DNA of 64,000 bases. It comes from Polynucleobacter sp. MWH-UH24A (GTDB lineage: Bacteria > Pseudomonadota > Gammaproteobacteria > Burkholderiales > Burkholderiaceae). A program made the translations under genes and the position numbers. Position 1 is the stretch's first letter. Every line of letters begins with the position of its first letter. Of this stretch, positions 9,960-20,757 are shown piece after piece. Where the stretch lies: assembly GCF_018687475.1 (NCBI RefSeq), contig NZ_CP061292.1:124001-188000 (forward strand), read 5' to 3'. The notes beneath the pieces were generated by a model. That model had not been told where the DNA came from. It was given only the letters and a program-made list of their open reading frames with translations, and searched no databases.

Positions 9960-10987
9960 GAGGCAAGGCTTTGCGTTAAGGCAATAAATGCTTCGAGCTT
10001 CTGTTTAGCTTTACCCGAAGTTATTGTGCTGCTAGCCAGTTGTACGCCCTCTGCAATCGACTTGCTAACATTAGCAGCATAAAGCGTTGCACCGGCATTG
10101 AGGCACACAACATCGCGCGCTGGTCCCGATTGATTGTTCATGATGTTCAAAATGATGGCTTTGGATTCTTGTGCATCGGCGACCTTTAGATTTTCCATTG
10201 AAGCATTGGCGATTCCAAAATCACTCGGCTTAATTTCATATTGACTGATTTGTCCGTTGCGCAGTTCGGCGACTATGGTGGGGCCCGATAGCGTGATCTC
10301 ATCTAAGCCATCATTGCCGTGGACCACTAAGGCATGCTCGGCCCCTATCAGTTGCAAGACTTTTGCTTGGGTAGCCACTAGCTCCGGATGAAATACGCCC
10401 ATCAGAATATTCGGTGCTTTGGCGGGATTGGTGAGGGGTCCCAAAATATTAAAGATGGTACGCACCCCGAGGTCCTTGCGCACTGGGACTACGTTTTTCA
10501 TGGCAGGGTGATGGTTGGGGGCAAACATAAAGCCAATACCAAGTTGCTCAATGCATTGACTCACCGCAGTAGCACTCAGATTTAGTTTGACCCCAAGCGC
10601 TTCCAAAACATCGGCGCTGCCTGATTTACTACTAACACTGCGGTTGCCGTGCTTCGCAATCTTGGCACCTGCCGCAGATGCAACAAACATCGATGCCGTA
10701 GAAATATTAAAGGTATGGGCGCCATCGCCGCCGGTACCGACCACATCGACCAGATGGGTCTTATCGTTCACATTCACTGCAGTAGCAAAATCTCGCATCA
10801 CGGTCGCAGCCGCAGCAATTTCTGTGGGCGTTTCTTTTTTACTACGAAGGGCTACCAAGAGAGCAGCGACCATCGGGCCTGGCAGTTCACCACCCATGAT
10901 GGCGCGCATGATCTGCACCATTTCGGCTTCGGGTAATTCTTTGCCGTCAATCAAGTATTGCAGCGTTTGAGATGGGGTCATAGCCAT
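9956..10987 (-). CDS. trpD: Anthranilate phosphoribosyltransferase
   Basis: Transfers phosphoribose from PRPP to anthranilate. The PRPP-binding block [15 protein letters not shown], the [15 protein letters not shown] segment (anthranilate and metal site) and the DE pair in [11 protein letters not shown] are all intact. At 343 aa it is the stand-alone form, with TrpG encoded separately just upstream (3-bp gap). The 3' end overlaps trpC by 4 bp. Confidence 0.97.
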   Translation of the reverse strand: MAMTPSQTLQYLIDGKELPEAEMVQIMRAIMGGELPGPMVAALLVALRSKKETPTEIAAAATVMRDFATAVNVNDKTHLVDVVGTGGDGAHTFNISTASMFVASAAGAKIAKHGNRSVSSKSGSADVLEALGVKLNLSATAVSQCIEQLGIGFMFAPNHHPAMKNVVPVRKDLGVRTIFNILGPLTNPAKAPNILMGVFHPELVATQAKVLQLIGAEHALVVHGNDGLDEITLSGPTIVAELRNGQISQYEIKPSDFGIANASMENLKVADAQESKAIILNIMNNQSGPARDVVCLNAGATLYAANVSKSIAEGVQLASSTITSGKAKQKLEAFIALTQSLAS

Positions 10988-10990
10988 TTT

Positions 10991-11557
10991 TTATTTCATC
11001 GCTAAAAAGTTTTTCAGGAGGGCGTGACCATGCTCGGAAAGAATCGACTCCGGATGAAATTGAACACCCTCCACGCACAACTCCTGATGACGCACACCCA
11101 TAATTTCCCCATCGGCGGTTTGCGCGGTAATGGTTAAGCAACTGGGTAGATTTTCTTGATTAATGGCTAGCGAGTGGTAGCGCGTAACTCGAAATGATTT
11201 CGGAAGATTTTGAAATACACCTTCATTCGTATGCGTGATTTCATCAGTTTTGCCGTGCATCACCTTCTTTGCGCGAATGACCTCGCCTCCAAAGGCCTCG
11301 CCAATCGCTTGATGCCCAAGGCATACGCCCAGAATCGGGATTTTGCCTGCATAGATCTTGATGCTATCAACCGAGATCCCTGCTTCCTTTGGGCTGCATG
11401 GTCCTGGGGAAATGCAAATTCGATCTGGATTGATTTTGGCGATATCGGCAACGCTGATTTCATCATTGCGCATGACTTTCACGTCTTCGCCAAGCTCGGC
11501 AAAGTATTGCACCAAGTTATAAGTGAAGGAGTCGTAGTTATCAATCATTAAGAGCAT
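10991..11557 (-). CDS. trpG: Anthranilate synthase glutamine amidotransferase subunit
   Basis: Class I glutamine amidotransferase supplying ammonia to TrpE. The nucleophile is Cys79 in [15 protein letters not shown], completing a triad with His168 and Glu170 in VQFHPESI. Length 188 aa is typical. Such subunits can serve both anthranilate and p-aminobenzoate synthases (TrpG/PabA), but the trp operon context favours trpG. It sits 2 bp downstream of trpE. Confidence 0.96.
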   Translation of the reverse strand: MLLMIDNYDSFTYNLVQYFAELGEDVKVMRNDEISVADIAKINPDRICISPGPCSPKEAGISVDSIKIYAGKIPILGVCLGHQAIGEAFGGEVIRAKKVMHGKTDEITHTNEGVFQNLPKSFRVTRYHSLAINQENLPSCLTITAQTADGEIMGVRHQELCVEGVQFHPESILSEHGHALLKNFLAMK

Positions 11558-11559
11558 CG

Positions 11560-13059
11560 TTATGCTCCTTTGGAAGATTCGGTTAATTCAGCGGCTGCCA
11601 ATACTGCTTTTGCTTTCGCTTCGGTTTCTTTCCATTCGGAGCTAGGATCCGAATCGGCCACAACACCTGCGCCCGCTTGAGAATGCAACATACCGTCCTT
11701 AATCACGCCGGTGCGGATCACAATCGCCACATCCATATCCCCAGAGAAGGAAAGATAACCCGCAGCACCGCCATAAATGCCACGCTTGGTAATTTCCATT
11801 TCATCAATAATTTCCATCGCCCTAATTTTGGGGGCGCCCGATAAGGTGCCGGCAGGGAAGGTGGCGCGTAAGACGTCCATATTGCTCATATTGTCCTTGA
11901 GCTCCCCTTCGACCGAACTAACGATGTGTTGCACGTGGGAATACTTTTCAATCACCATCGAATCAGTGACCTTGACACTACCCGTCTTAGCAATGCGTCC
12001 GACATCATTACGGGCGAGATCAATCAGCATTACATGCTCAGCGATTTCTTTGGGATCCGCCAGTAACTCTTTAGCAAGTTGTGCATCCTCCTCAGGTGTC
12101 GCACCGCGGCGACGAGTCCCGGCTAAGGGCCGAATCGTGACCATCTTGCGCCCCTCACGTTTTTCTTGGCGCACCAAGATCTCGGGGGATGACCCCACAA
12201 TTTGCATATCCCCAAAGTCATAAAAATACATATAAGGGGAGGGGTTAAGTGAGCGCAATGCGCGGTAGAGTTGTAGTGGCGGCTCAGTGAAGCTTCGGCT
12301 AATGCGCTGGCCAATCACAACCTGCATGCAATCACCCGCGAGGATATAGTCCTTGGTGCGACGTACTGCGTCTTCAAAATCACTCGCCTTGAATTTACGA
12401 ATAGGTTCGGGGTGTGGCTTGGATGCTTGTTCCTCAGGCATCTGAACCGAGACTGTCAGTGTGGCTTGCAAACTTTGTAGCCGTTTCATGCCACTCTCAT
12501 AAGCGCCAGGATCATTGGGATCCACATACACAATGAAATAGATCTTGCCAGCAACATTGTCAACAACCGCCAGTTCTTCGGTGAGCATTAGCTGAATGTC
12601 AGGCACACCGATTTCATCGGGTAAAGAGTGAACAGCGAGGCGCTTTTCAATATAGCGAACCGTGTCATAGGCGAAGTAACCGGCCAATCCACCACAAAAA
12701 CGCGGTAAGTTGGGTTGTGGAGCGACCTTAAAGCGTTTGATGTAAGTGTCAATAAAGTCAAGCGGATTATCGTGATTGCGCTCAATCACTGTACCGTCAT
12801 GAACGATCTCATTAATGGGCTTGGTAGGCGTGCCAACGGTTCGCAAAATAGTGCGCGCTGGGAGACCAATGATCGAATAGCGTCCAAAGCGCTCACCACC
12901 ATAAACGGACTCCAAAAGAAAGGTATTTTTCTGACCGGACTTCTGAGTTAACTTCAAGTACAGCGACAGGGGGGTCTCGAGATCGGCAAGTGATTCTGCA
13001 ACCAGAGCTACTCGGTTGTATCCCTGCTTCGCGATTTCTTGTAACTCAGTCATGTTCAT
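11560..13059 (-). CDS. trpE: Anthranilate synthase component I
   Basis: Chorismate-using subunit of anthranilate synthase. The N-terminal [15 protein letters not shown] block carries the residues that bind feedback tryptophan in the family. The C-terminal chorismate-binding domain contains [30 protein letters not shown] and [17 protein letters not shown]. At 499 aa it is full length. It is 25 bp downstream of rpe with no leader peptide or attenuator between them, so control by attenuation at this spot looks unlikely. It is followed tightly by trpG, trpD and trpC. Confidence 0.97.
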   Translation of the reverse strand: MNMTELQEIAKQGYNRVALVAESLADLETPLSLYLKLTQKSGQKNTFLLESVYGGERFGRYSIIGLPARTILRTVGTPTKPINEIVHDGTVIERNHDNPLDFIDTYIKRFKVAPQPNLPRFCGGLAGYFAYDTVRYIEKRLAVHSLPDEIGVPDIQLMLTEELAVVDNVAGKIYFIVYVDPNDPGAYESGMKRLQSLQATLTVSVQMPEEQASKPHPEPIRKFKASDFEDAVRRTKDYILAGDCMQVVIGQRISRSFTEPPLQLYRALRSLNPSPYMYFYDFGDMQIVGSSPEILVRQEKREGRKMVTIRPLAGTRRRGATPEEDAQLAKELLADPKEIAEHVMLIDLARNDVGRIAKTGSVKVTDSMVIEKYSHVQHIVSSVEGELKDNMSNMDVLRATFPAGTLSGAPKIRAMEIIDEMEITKRGIYGGAAGYLSFSGDMDVAIVIRTGVIKDGMLHSQAGAGVVADSDPSSEWKETEAKAKAVLAAAELTESSKGA

Positions 13060-13084
13060 GATGCGAGGTCTTTTCTAGAATGAT

Positions 13085-13780
13085 TTAAGACCCAATCGCT
13101 TTACGCATGGCAGTAATGACTTCGCCGTAGTTTGGCTTGCTAAAGATCGCTGAGCCGGCGACGAAGGTATCGGCTCCAGCCTTGGCAACGCTAGCAATAT
13201 TGTCAATCTTGATCCCACCGTCAACTTCAAGACGAATGGAGCGACCACTGGTTTCTTGATAGCGATCGAGCATCTTACGGACCTGTTCGATCTTAGTGAG
13301 AGTGCTGGGAATGAAGGATTGGCCCCCAAAGCCTGGGTTAACTGACATCAGGAGCACCAAATCAATTTGATCCAGGGCGTGGTCTAGGTGATGGATCGGG
13401 GTGGCAGGGTTGAGGACGAGCCCAGCCTGGCAACCATGATCTTTAATGAGGGAGAGGGTGCGATGCACATGTGCGCTCGCCTCAGGGTGAAAGCTAATTA
13501 GATTGGCTCCTGCTTTGGCAAAATCCGGAACAATCCGATCAACTGGCTCAATCATGAGGTGGACATCGATTATGGCCGGTTTACCGTTTTTGATCGCATG
13601 GGGACGAATTGCCTCGCAAACCAAGGGTCCAACCGTTAAATTAGGCACATAGTGGTTATCCATCACGTCAAAATGAATCCAATCGGCCCCGGCATCCAAG
13701 ACGGCCTTCACTTCTTCGCCCAATTTGGCAAAGTCGGCTGACAGAATCGAAGGGGCAATGATGGCGGAATTAGGGCTCAT
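13085..13780 (-). CDS. rpe: Ribulose-phosphate 3-epimerase
   Basis: Interconverts ribulose-5-phosphate and xylulose-5-phosphate. TIM-barrel motifs [34 protein letters not shown] and EVDGGI contain the metal ligands and catalytic aspartates. Length 231 aa is usual. It leads the minus-strand run into trpE, an arrangement common in beta- and gammaproteobacteria, which places a pentose phosphate enzyme ahead of a PRPP-consuming pathway. A TAGAAT or TATGAAT element in the 13799-13815 region could serve as -10 but lacks a clear -35. Confidence 0.97.
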   Translation of the reverse strand: MSPNSAIIAPSILSADFAKLGEEVKAVLDAGADWIHFDVMDNHYVPNLTVGPLVCEAIRPHAIKNGKPAIIDVHLMIEPVDRIVPDFAKAGANLISFHPEASAHVHRTLSLIKDHGCQAGLVLNPATPIHHLDHALDQIDLVLLMSVNPGFGGQSFIPSTLTKIEQVRKMLDRYQETSGRSIRLEVDGGIKIDNIASVAKAGADTFVAGSAIFSKPNYGEVITAMRKAIGS

Positions 13781-13853
13781 TTGAGTGCTTTTTTGTCATT
13801 CATACCTAGATTCTATCTTGCGAACGGGGTTGGGATGGCGCAGAATGCTCCTC

Positions 13854-14228
13854 ATGAATCCACCTGAAATTACCGTTAACGTCCGCCCCCAGTACCTTCC
13901 CGAGCAATCAGATCCCGATAATCAGCAATACGCGTTTGCCTATACCGTTACGATTCGTAATACTGGAACGGCCAGTGTTCAGCTGATTGCTCGCCATTGG
14001 TTCATTACCGATGGCGAGGGTGAGGTTCAGGAAGTGAAGGGTTTAGGGGTGGTTGGCCAGCAGCCACTGTTACGTGCTGGCGAGCATTTTGAGTACACGA
14101 GTTGGGCGACTCTCCCCACCCCAGCCGGTACGATGCGTGGGGAATATTTTTGCGTCACCGAGGATGCCCAGTTTTTTCAGGCAACCATCCCAGAGTTTGC
14201 CCTGGTGATGCCAAGAACCTTGCACTGA
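13854..14228 (+). CDS. apaG: ApaG/CorD family protein
   Basis: Small beta-sandwich protein of the ApaG family. In E. coli the gene is linked to ksgA-apaH, and its role in cobalt and magnesium tolerance is poorly defined. Conserved features visible are AYTVTIRNTG, ARHWFITDG, GVVGQQP and the near-C-terminal MRGEYFCVTEDAQFF. I chose the ATG at 13854, giving 124 aa, the family length. An upstream in-frame GTG (13785) or ATG (13845) would add unconserved residues. It diverges from rpe and stands alone. Confidence 0.9.
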   Translation: MNPPEITVNVRPQYLPEQSDPDNQQYAFAYTVTIRNTGTASVQLIARHWFITDGEGEVQEVKGLGVVGQQPLLRAGEHFEYTSWATLPTPAGTMRGEYFCVTEDAQFFQATIPEFALVMPRTLH

Positions 14229-14318
14229 ATAGGGCTATTAGGGAGTTTTGGCAGGGATTCTCGTTAAGATGGAAACGCTTTATCTAAATCAAAAACCAAA
14301 TTGATTAAAGGAAAAAAT

Positions 14319-15242
14319 ATGAAGCAATTTTCATGGTCTAGTGCTTTAGGCATTATCACTTTGCTTGCCAGTAGTTTATTGATTTCGCCAGTAGCAATCG
14401 CTCAGCAAAGCACACTCGATAAGATGAAATCAACCGGTGTGGTAACTATGGGCGTACGCGAGTCATCTGGCGCCCTCTCGTATACCTTGGGAGATGGGAA
14501 ATATGCTGGCTTCCATGTGGAAATTTGCAATACCGTATTGCGTGATATACAAAAGCAACTGAATTTAAAGACACTGGATATCAAATATACTCCGGTGACT
14601 TCACAAAATCGTATCCCTTTGTTACAAAATGGTACGGTTGATATTGAGTGCGGATCTACAACGAATAACGCTACCCGTCAAAAAGATGTGGCTTTTGCAG
14701 TAACTACCTATGTTGAGGAAATTCGCATTGCGGTCAAGGCCAACTCTGGAATTACCTCACTAAATCAGTTAAACGGCAAGAAAGTAGCCACAACCACAGG
14801 CACTACGTCCGTACAGCTCTTGCGTAAACATGAAAAGGCGACTGGGGTGAACTTTGAAGAAGTGTTTGGTAAAGACCATGCGGATAGTTTCCTCTTATTG
14901 GAATCGGGGCGCGCCGATGCATTTGTGATGGACGGCTCAATCTTGGCCGGTAATATCGCGAATGCAAAGAATCCCGGCGATTACCGAATTGTGGGAGAGG
15001 TAATAGCGGTTGAACCGATTGCCATCATGATGCGTAAAGATGATCCAGGGTTTAAGAAAGCAGTGGACGATAACCTCAAGCGCATGATGAAAGACGGGAC
15101 CCTTACTAAACTTTGGGATAAGTGGTTTTTACAACCCATTCCTCCCAAGAATGCGCGTGTTGGTTTGGCCTTATCTGAAAGTACCAAGCAAGCATGGGCC
15201 AATCCAAACGATAAGCCTGCGGAAGATTATCAGAAGAAGTAA
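14319..15242 (+). CDS. gltI: Amino acid ABC transporter periplasmic binding protein, glutamate/aspartate type
   Basis: Solute-binding protein of a polar amino acid importer. It has a signal peptide with a hydrophobic stretch at residues 9-25 and a likely cleavage after SPVAIA. The mature part has the bilobed family pattern: GVRESSGALSYTLGDGKYAGF, ECGSTTNN, and NGKKVATTTGTTSVQLL. AAAGGA at 14307-14312 precedes the ATG at 14319 and settles the start. Similarity to GltI is strong, but exact substrate is inferred. It is followed by two permeases and an ATPase, so gltIJKL is one transport operon. Confidence 0.92.
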   Translation: MKQFSWSSALGIITLLASSLLISPVAIAQQSTLDKMKSTGVVTMGVRESSGALSYTLGDGKYAGFHVEICNTVLRDIQKQLNLKTLDIKYTPVTSQNRIPLLQNGTVDIECGSTTNNATRQKDVAFAVTTYVEEIRIAVKANSGITSLNQLNGKKVATTTGTTSVQLLRKHEKATGVNFEEVFGKDHADSFLLLESGRADAFVMDGSILAGNIANAKNPGDYRIVGEVIAVEPIAIMMRKDDPGFKKAVDDNLKRMMKDGTLTKLWDKWFLQPIPPKNARVGLALSESTKQAWANPNDKPAEDYQKK

Positions 15243-15268
15243 TTTAGAAGGTTCATGGCGAGTTTGAT

Positions 15269-16054
15269 ATGACCTTAGATTGGAGTGTCTTTTGTAAAGA
15301 CACTTTAACTGGAGAAGCAGCACCCCGCTGCTTCTCTTTTTTATTTGGGATGGATCCCAATGCTGATCCCACTTATTTGGATTGGTTGATTTCTGCATGG
15401 GGTTGGACCATTGCGGTGGCAGGACTCAGTTTAGTTCTGGCCATGGTGATGGGGGTGGTAATAGGTACGATGCGTACCTTACCGCCTCAGCATCTTGTAA
15501 ATCGATTATGTATTAGTGCTGCCACGGCATGGGTTGAGCTCTTTCGAAATATTCCATTACTTGTTCAAGTCTTCCTTTGGTATCACGTAGTGCCCGCATT
15601 TTTTCCCATCATGAAGAACTTTCCATCCTATCTATTGGTGAGTATTGCTTTGGGCTTGTTTACATCCGCGCGAATTGCCGAGCAGGTCCGTGCGGGAATT
15701 CAGTCACTCCCAACAGGGCAGCGGAATGCGGCCATTGCATTAGGCATGACCACCACACAAAGTTATCGCTATGTACTCTTACCAATGGGAATGCGTATCA
15801 TCGTTCCACCACTCACATCGGAGTGTATGAATATTGTGAAGAACTCATCCGTTGCATTTGCAGTGTCCGTACCGGAACTCACTTTATTTGCTTTACAGGC
15901 TCAGGAGGAAACGTCGCGAGGTATTGAAATTTATCTAGCAGTGACGGGGCTTTATATGGTGAGCGCATTCTCAGTAAATCGAATCATGGTGTGGATTGAG
16001 AAAAAAACGCGCGTTCCCGGTTTTATTGCTGCTGGTCAATCCTCTACGCATTAA
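15269..16054 (+). CDS. gltJ: Amino acid ABC transporter permease, GltJ type
   Basis: Inner-membrane subunit of the importer. The HisMQ-type permease motif is visible as SARIAEQVRAGIQSLPTGQ, followed by AALGMTTTQSYRYVLLP-like coupling-loop sequence (ALGMTTTQSYRYVLLP). About five hydrophobic segments are present. Residues 15-27 (GEAAPRCFSFLFG) are encoded by a perfect terminator-like hairpin, an odd place for one. An internal ATG at 15350 would begin a shorter protein past the hairpin, but DWSVF near residue 5 fits the usual permease N-terminus, so I keep 15269. Confidence 0.9.
   Translation: MTLDWSVFCKDTLTGEAAPRCFSFLFGMDPNADPTYLDWLISAWGWTIAVAGLSLVLAMVMGVVIGTMRTLPPQHLVNRLCISAATAWVELFRNIPLLVQVFLWYHVVPAFFPIMKNFPSYLLVSIALGLFTSARIAEQVRAGIQSLPTGQRNAAIALGMTTTQSYRYVLLPMGMRIIVPPLTSECMNIVKNSSVAFAVSVPELTLFALQAQEETSRGIEIYLAVTGLYMVSAFSVNRIMVWIEKKTRVPGFIAAGQSSTH
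15312..15342 (+). terminator. Intrinsic terminator-like hairpin inside gltJ
   Basis: A perfect 10-bp stem, GAGAAGCAGC with GCTGCTTCTC, closes a 5-nt loop (ACCCC) and is followed at once by six T residues and then ATTT. This is the textbook form of a Rho-independent terminator. It starts 70 bp past the gltI stop codon and 43 bp into gltJ. It probably stops part of the transcripts after gltI, giving more binding protein than permease; function is inferred. Confidence 0.75.
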
Positions 16055-16069
16055 GGCAAGCGAGAGACT

Positions 16070-16735
16070 ATGAATCTGGATCTGAGCTTTTACAACTGGG
16101 AACTATTTACTAGTTATATCCAAAAGGGCTTGATCTTTAGTGTTCAGTTAACCATCATTGCGACAATTGGCGGGATTGTGTTGGGGACGGTGTTGGCCTT
16201 AATGCGCCTTTCCGGAAAACCGTGGCTTGCCTTGCCTGCAACTGCGTATGTCAATACGATGCGCTCCATTCCCTTGGTCATGGTCATTCTTTGGTTTTTC
16301 TTATTAATTCCCTTGATCATCGGTAAACCGATTGGCGTTAATTTATCGGCCATCATCACCTTTATTGCATTTGAAGCAGCATATTTTTCAGAGATTGTGC
16401 GAGCCGGAATCCAGTCAATTCCCAGGGGGCAGGTATATGCCGGCCAAGCATTAGGAATGACTTATTCACAAAATATGCGTTTGGTGGTATTACCCCAAGC
16501 CTTTCGAAATATGATCCCTGTCTTTATGACCCAAACCATTATTTTGTTTCAAGACACTTCTTTGGTGTATGCCATTGGCGCTTATGATCTTTTAAAAGGG
16601 TTTGAAATTGCAGGTAAAAATTTTGGGCGGCCGATTGAGACCTATTTATTGGCAGCCGTGACGTATTTTCTAATCTGTTTTACGCTATCCCGAATTGTTA
16701 AGCGTATTCAGGAAAAGGTTGCAATTGTTCGCTAA
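16070..16735 (+). CDS. gltK: Amino acid ABC transporter permease, GltK type
   Basis: Second membrane subunit of the importer (221 aa). It carries the family motif [20 protein letters not shown] followed by [19 protein letters not shown], the loop that docks on the ATPase. About five transmembrane segments are visible, and residues 59-80 ([16 protein letters not shown]) match the conserved TPL/IPL region. It lies 15 bp behind gltJ and 14 bp before gltL. Confidence 0.93.
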   Translation: MNLDLSFYNWELFTSYIQKGLIFSVQLTIIATIGGIVLGTVLALMRLSGKPWLALPATAYVNTMRSIPLVMVILWFFLLIPLIIGKPIGVNLSAIITFIAFEAAYFSEIVRAGIQSIPRGQVYAGQALGMTYSQNMRLVVLPQAFRNMIPVFMTQTIILFQDTSLVYAIGAYDLLKGFEIAGKNFGRPIETYLLAAVTYFLICFTLSRIVKRIQEKVAIVR

Positions 16736-16749
16736 AAAATGAGATTGCC

Positions 16750-17484
16750 ATGATTGAGCTTCGACATATTTCTAAATGGTACGGTCAGTTTCAAGTGCTG
16801 ACGGATTGCTCGACGGTGATTCATAAGGGCGAGGTTGTGGTGATTTGTGGGCCGTCGGGCTCCGGTAAATCGACTTTGATAAAGACGATCAATGCCCTAG
16901 AGCCATTTCAAGAAGGTGAGTTGATGGTTGATGGTATTCGTTTACATGATTCGGGCACGAATTTGACCAAGCTTCGTTCACGGGTTGGTATGGTGTTTCA
17001 GCACTTTGAATTGTTTCCCCATTTATCCGTGATGGAGAACTTAACCATTGCTCAGATAAAAGTACTAAATCGTAGTCTTGAAGAGGCTAAACAACATGGC
17101 CTTAAATATTTAGAGCGGGTTGGATTATTGGAGCAAAAAGATAAATTTCCTGGCCAGCTCTCTGGTGGCCAGCAACAACGCGTTGCAATTGCACGAGCTT
17201 TATGCATGGATCCAATTGTCATGTTGTTTGATGAGCCAACCTCCGCACTTGATCCCGAAATGGTTGGCGAGGTTTTGGATGTGATGGTCAAGTTAGCACA
17301 AGAGGGGATGACTATGTGCGTAGTCACTCATGAAATGGGGTTTGCCAAGAAGGTAAGCGATCGCGTTATTTTTATGGATCAAGGAAGAATTGTGGAAGAT
17401 TGCACTCGTGATGAGTTTTTTAATCATCCCGATGCACGATCGCCACGGGCCAAAGAATTTCTTTCCAAAATATTGAGTGACTAA
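16750..17484 (+). CDS. gltL: Amino acid ABC transporter ATP-binding protein
   Basis: ATPase of the polar amino acid importer. Walker [10 protein letters not shown] is at residues 34-42. The Q-loop [15 protein letters not shown], the signature [15 protein letters not shown], Walker [13 protein letters not shown] and the switch histidine in VVTHEMGF are all intact. Length 244 aa is typical of GltL/GlnQ. It is the last gene of gltIJKL. Confidence 0.95.
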   Translation: MIELRHISKWYGQFQVLTDCSTVIHKGEVVVICGPSGSGKSTLIKTINALEPFQEGELMVDGIRLHDSGTNLTKLRSRVGMVFQHFELFPHLSVMENLTIAQIKVLNRSLEEAKQHGLKYLERVGLLEQKDKFPGQLSGGQQQRVAIARALCMDPIVMLFDEPTSALDPEMVGEVLDVMVKLAQEGMTMCVVTHEMGFAKKVSDRVIFMDQGRIVEDCTRDEFFNHPDARSPRAKEFLSKILSD

Positions 17485-17489
17485 TTATT

Positions 17490-17606
17490 CTAGTCTTTGC
17501 GGCCTTTACCGGTCCAAAACACAATTGCTAATAGAATAATCAGAGCTAGAAATGCTTCTAGCACAAATAAGAGCATTGGATATTCATCAAATAACTGAGC
17601 GAGCAT
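17490..17606 (-). CDS. Candidate 38-residue single-span membrane protein
   Basis: A short minus-strand frame runs from ATG 17606 to TAG 17490. It encodes an acidic start ([10 protein letters not shown]), one clean hydrophobic segment of about 20 residues rich in Leu, Ile, Ala and Phe, and a positively charged tail (WTGKGRKD). This topology (N-out, basic C-terminus inside) is typical of small membrane subunits or regulators. No strong Shine-Dalgarno is present, and the start overlaps the first 2 bp of mltA on the other strand. It fills the gltL-mltA gap. Coding status is unproven; no family recognised. Confidence 0.4.
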   Translation of the reverse strand: MLAQLFDEYPMLLFVLEAFLALIILLAIVFWTGKGRKD

Positions 17607-18792
17607 GATGATTTTCTGGAATTGGAGTTACCTCATTGTAGTTAGTAAAACCGCATTCTGTGTTGTGATAGCGAGCCTTCTTCTTACATCGTGCGCTGTG
17701 CCGCCAACCAAGCCAGTTTCTCAAGCGCCTAAGGTAAGTAGCCCGAGCAACTTATCGCGTACACCGAAAGTCACTGAAACCGTTGTTACCGATGACAGTA
17801 GTTCATCAGCGGCATTAACGCCTGTGGAGTTTTCTGAGATACCGGGTTGGGATGAAGATAAATTAAGTGAGGCATGGCAAGCTTGGTTACAGAGCTGTAG
17901 TGTGTTGCGTAACCGTAAACCAGGGCCAGTCAATTGGGTTACGGTATGCGATCGAGCGAACGCTCAAAAACCGAGAGATGCAAAAACGTTTTTTGAGAAT
18001 AATTTCAGAGCCTATGCAGTTCGTAATCAAATGACTGGTAAGTCGGAGGGCTTAGTTACCGGTTACTACGAGCCCATTATTTTGGGTTCGCGTGTACGTA
18101 CGGACCGATATACAGTACCTCTTCATGCTTATCCGAAGGCCTGGGTTCGTGCAAAGCCATCGCCTGCACCAGCGCGCGCCGAGTTGATGAATTCGACTCT
18201 TCTTAAGGGTTCCGAAATTGCTTGGGTTGAAGATCCTGTAGCGGCTGCATCGATGCAAATTCAGGGGTCTGGAAAAATCCGTTTAGATAATGGCCAAATC
18301 ATGCGATTAGGTTTTGCGGGGTCGAATGATTTACCCTTTAAATCGAGCGCTCAGTGGCTATTAGATCGCAAAGAGATTACCCGAGCGCAGGCAACGATGC
18401 AGGGGATTTCAGAGTGGGCTAAACGCAATCCCAGCAAAGTGCAAGAGATGCTCAATGCCAATCCACGCTTTGTGTTCTTTCGAGAACTACCTGCCTCTGC
18501 AAACCAAGATCTTGGACCGATTGGGGCCTTGGGGGTTCCGCTGACTCCGGAACGCAGTATTGCGATTGATCCTCGGGCAATTCCGTTGGGCGCCCCCGTT
18601 TTTTTAGAAACAACGCGACCGCTTAGTAATCAGCCAATTCGACGTTTGGTCATGGCCCAAGATACGGGTAAGGCGATTGTAGGCCCAGTCCGAGTTGATT
18701 ATTTTTGGGGTACCGGCGATGAAGCTGGAGAATTAGCTGGCAGAATGAAGCAAAATGGTCGTGTTTGGTTAATGCTACCGAAAAGGGATTGA
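17605..18792 (+). CDS. mltA: Membrane-bound lytic murein transglycosylase A
   Basis: Lytic transglycosylase that cleaves peptidoglycan glycan strands to 1,6-anhydro products. It has an N-terminal signal with the lipobox LLLTSC, so it is a predicted lipoprotein. The MltA domain follows ([45 protein letters not shown]). The C-terminal 3D domain carries the conserved aspartates in [21 protein letters not shown]. Length 395 aa is usual. The start may be 17605 or 17608. It is followed 1 bp later by the enoyl-CoA hydratase gene. Confidence 0.94.
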   Translation: MMIFWNWSYLIVVSKTAFCVVIASLLLTSCAVPPTKPVSQAPKVSSPSNLSRTPKVTETVVTDDSSSSAALTPVEFSEIPGWDEDKLSEAWQAWLQSCSVLRNRKPGPVNWVTVCDRANAQKPRDAKTFFENNFRAYAVRNQMTGKSEGLVTGYYEPIILGSRVRTDRYTVPLHAYPKAWVRAKPSPAPARAELMNSTLLKGSEIAWVEDPVAAASMQIQGSGKIRLDNGQIMRLGFAGSNDLPFKSSAQWLLDRKEITRAQATMQGISEWAKRNPSKVQEMLNANPRFVFFRELPASANQDLGPIGALGVPLTPERSIAIDPRAIPLGAPVFLETTRPLSNQPIRRLVMAQDTGKAIVGPVRVDYFWGTGDEAGELAGRMKQNGRVWLMLPKRD

Positions 18793-18793
18793 A

Positions 18794-19570
18794 ATGCCAT
18801 ACAACACAATATTGACTCAGACTGAGGGAAAAGTTGCCCTCATTACTTTAAACCGTCCACAAGTACTCAATGCATTAAATGACGAGTTGATGGATGAATT
18901 AGGTGATGCATTATTAAAGTTTGATGCGGATGATGCGATTGCGTGCATTGTGATTACTGGAAGTGAGAAAGCATTTGCTGCTGGGGCTGATATCGGCAAG
19001 ATGGCTAAATTGGATTTTCAGGAGGCGTATCGAAATAATTTTATTAGCCGTAATTGGGAAACCATTTGCAAGATTCGTAAACCAGTGATTGCGGCGGTAT
19101 CGGGGTATGCATTGGGAGGCGGTTGTGAGTTGGCGATGATGTGTGACATGATCATTGCTGCAGATAATGCCAAATTTGCGCAACCCGAAATTAAATTAGG
19201 GATTGTTCCAGGCTCTGGTGGCACGCAACGGCTAACCCGTGCGGTATCAAAATCAAAAGCAATGGATTTATGTTTAACGGGTCGCATGATGGATGCCGCC
19301 GAAGCCGAGCGAAGTGGTTTAGTTGCCCGACTTTATCCAGCGGCGCAATTAATCGCTGAAACTATGGCAATTGCACAAACGATTGCTGCGATGCCATTGC
19401 TGACCCTAATGATGGTGAAAGAAAGTGTGAATGCTGCTTATGAAACAACCTTGAGCGAGGGCATTCGGTATGAGCGCCGTTTATTTCATGCCTGCTTTGG
19501 TACCGAAGATCAAAAAGAAGGAATGACTGCTTTTTTAGAAAAGCGGCCAGCACAGTTTAAGAATCGTTAA
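18794..19570 (+). CDS. Enoyl-CoA hydratase (crotonase family)
   Basis: Hydrates trans-2-enoyl-CoA esters in fatty acid or related acyl-CoA degradation. The crotonase fold shows the oxyanion-hole blocks [12 protein letters not shown] and [15 protein letters not shown], and the catalytic glutamates fall in CELAMM and [17 protein letters not shown]. Length 258 aa is typical of short-chain enoyl-CoA hydratases (PaaF/Ech type). The adjacent mltA is unrelated in role. The gene converges on the M20 amidohydrolase with a 4-bp tail overlap. Substrate chain length is not evident. Confidence 0.92.
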   Translation: MPYNTILTQTEGKVALITLNRPQVLNALNDELMDELGDALLKFDADDAIACIVITGSEKAFAAGADIGKMAKLDFQEAYRNNFISRNWETICKIRKPVIAAVSGYALGGGCELAMMCDMIIAADNAKFAQPEIKLGIVPGSGGTQRLTRAVSKSKAMDLCLTGRMMDAAEAERSGLVARLYPAAQLIAETMAIAQTIAAMPLLTLMMVKESVNAAYETTLSEGIRYERRLFHACFGTEDQKEGMTAFLEKRPAQFKNR

Positions 19571-20757
19571 CGCAGAAAAGTTTGGGCTAAACGGACCCAG
19601 TAGTTCACTCCTACCGGAATGATTTGGTCATTGAAGTCGTAGGAGGGGTTATGCAAATGGCAAGGTCCCATGCCATGGCCTGTTGCGCGGTGATCGCCGT
19701 CACCATTCCCTAAAAATACATAGCACCCAGGTTTCTTTAAAAGCATGAAGGCAAAGTCTTCGGCACCCATGGTTGGATCGATTCGGGTGTTCACTCGCTC
19801 ATTGCCCACGAGTTCTTTCATCACCTGAGCGGCAAATTCGGTTTGCTGTTCATCGTTAATCAGGGGCGGGTAGTTACGCTTAAACGTCAGATTGGCTTTG
19901 CAATCAAAGGCACTGGCTACTTGATTGGCGATCTCATGCATTCGTGTTTCGATGAGATCTAAGACCCCTAAAGTAAAAGTGCGTACGGTACCGCCGAGCA
20001 TCGCAGTGTCGGGAATGACATTGCTTGTTTCTCCGGCATGAAACTGCGTAATCGAAATCACCGCAGCATCGACCGGACGCTTATTGCGAGTAATGATGGT
20101 TTGCAGGGCTTGCGCAATCTGAATACCAGCCATGATGGGATCCGCACTGTTGTGCGGCAGGGCCGCGTGCCCACCTTTGCCCTGAATGTCGATCACGAAC
20201 TCGTTGCTTGATGCCATCATGGGGCCGCTTACAACACCAAAATGACCCTCTTCTAGACCAGGCCAATTGTGCATTCCAAATACTGCATCGCATGGGAACT
20301 GCTCAAACAGACCGTCTTCAATCATTTCTTGGGCGCCAGCACCGCCTTCCTCAGCGGGTTGAAAGATAAAAATCACCGTTCCTTTGAAATCCCGATGGTT
20401 GGAGAGATATTGCGCCGCACCTAAAAGCATCGCAGTGTGACCATCGTGGCCGCAGGCGTGCATCTTTCCAGGGTTTTGCGAGGCGTGGGCAAATGTATTT
20501 TTTTCTTGCAATGGTAGAGCGTCCATATCAGCACGTAAGCCAATCATCTTGCCAGGACCCAACTCACCATCTAAGCGACCAACCACCCCTGTTTTACCGA
20601 GGCCCTGATAGACCGCAATACCCCAACTGGATAATGCTTGCGAAACTAAATCAGCGGTCTGCTTTTCTTCAAAGCGCAATTCGGGGTGCGCATGAATAAT
20701 GCGTCGGATTTCAGCGATGCTAGGGGTGGACTCGAGGATCTCAGGGAGAATTCGCAT
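19567..20757 (-). CDS. M20 family amidohydrolase (hippurate/N-acyl amino acid hydrolase type)
   Basis: Metal-dependent amidohydrolase that deacylates N-acyl amino acids. The metal-site blocks are [32 protein letters not shown] and [19 protein letters not shown] lid domain with [14 protein letters not shown] and the C-terminal GAEDFAFML are also visible. Length 396 aa is normal. It is likely cytoplasmic because no signal peptide is present. It is divergent from fadD across 74 bp. The physiological substrate is unknown. Confidence 0.92.
   Translation of the reverse strand: MRILPEILESTPSIAEIRRIIHAHPELRFEEKQTADLVSQALSSWGIAVYQGLGKTGVVGRLDGELGPGKMIGLRADMDALPLQEKNTFAHASQNPGKMHACGHDGHTAMLLGAAQYLSNHRDFKGTVIFIFQPAEEGGAGAQEMIEDGLFEQFPCDAVFGMHNWPGLEEGHFGVVSGPMMASSNEFVIDIQGKGGHAALPHNSADPIMAGIQIAQALQTIITRNKRPVDAAVISITQFHAGETSNVIPDTAMLGGTVRTFTLGVLDLIETRMHEIANQVASAFDCKANLTFKRNYPPLINDEQQTEFAAQVMKELVGNERVNTRIDPTMGAEDFAFMLLKKPGCYVFLGNGDGDHRATGHGMGPCHLHNPSYDFNDQIIPVGVNYWVRLAQTFLR

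Noticed and set aside
13060..13084. Possible trp leader peptide or attenuator before trpE
   Set aside because: Only 25 bp separate rpe and trpE and no tandem Trp codons or hairpin are present.
14269..14304. 11-codon ORF (METLYLNQKPN) in the gltI leader
   Set aside because: No ribosome binding site, no run of regulatory codons and no attenuator hairpin after it; likely chance.
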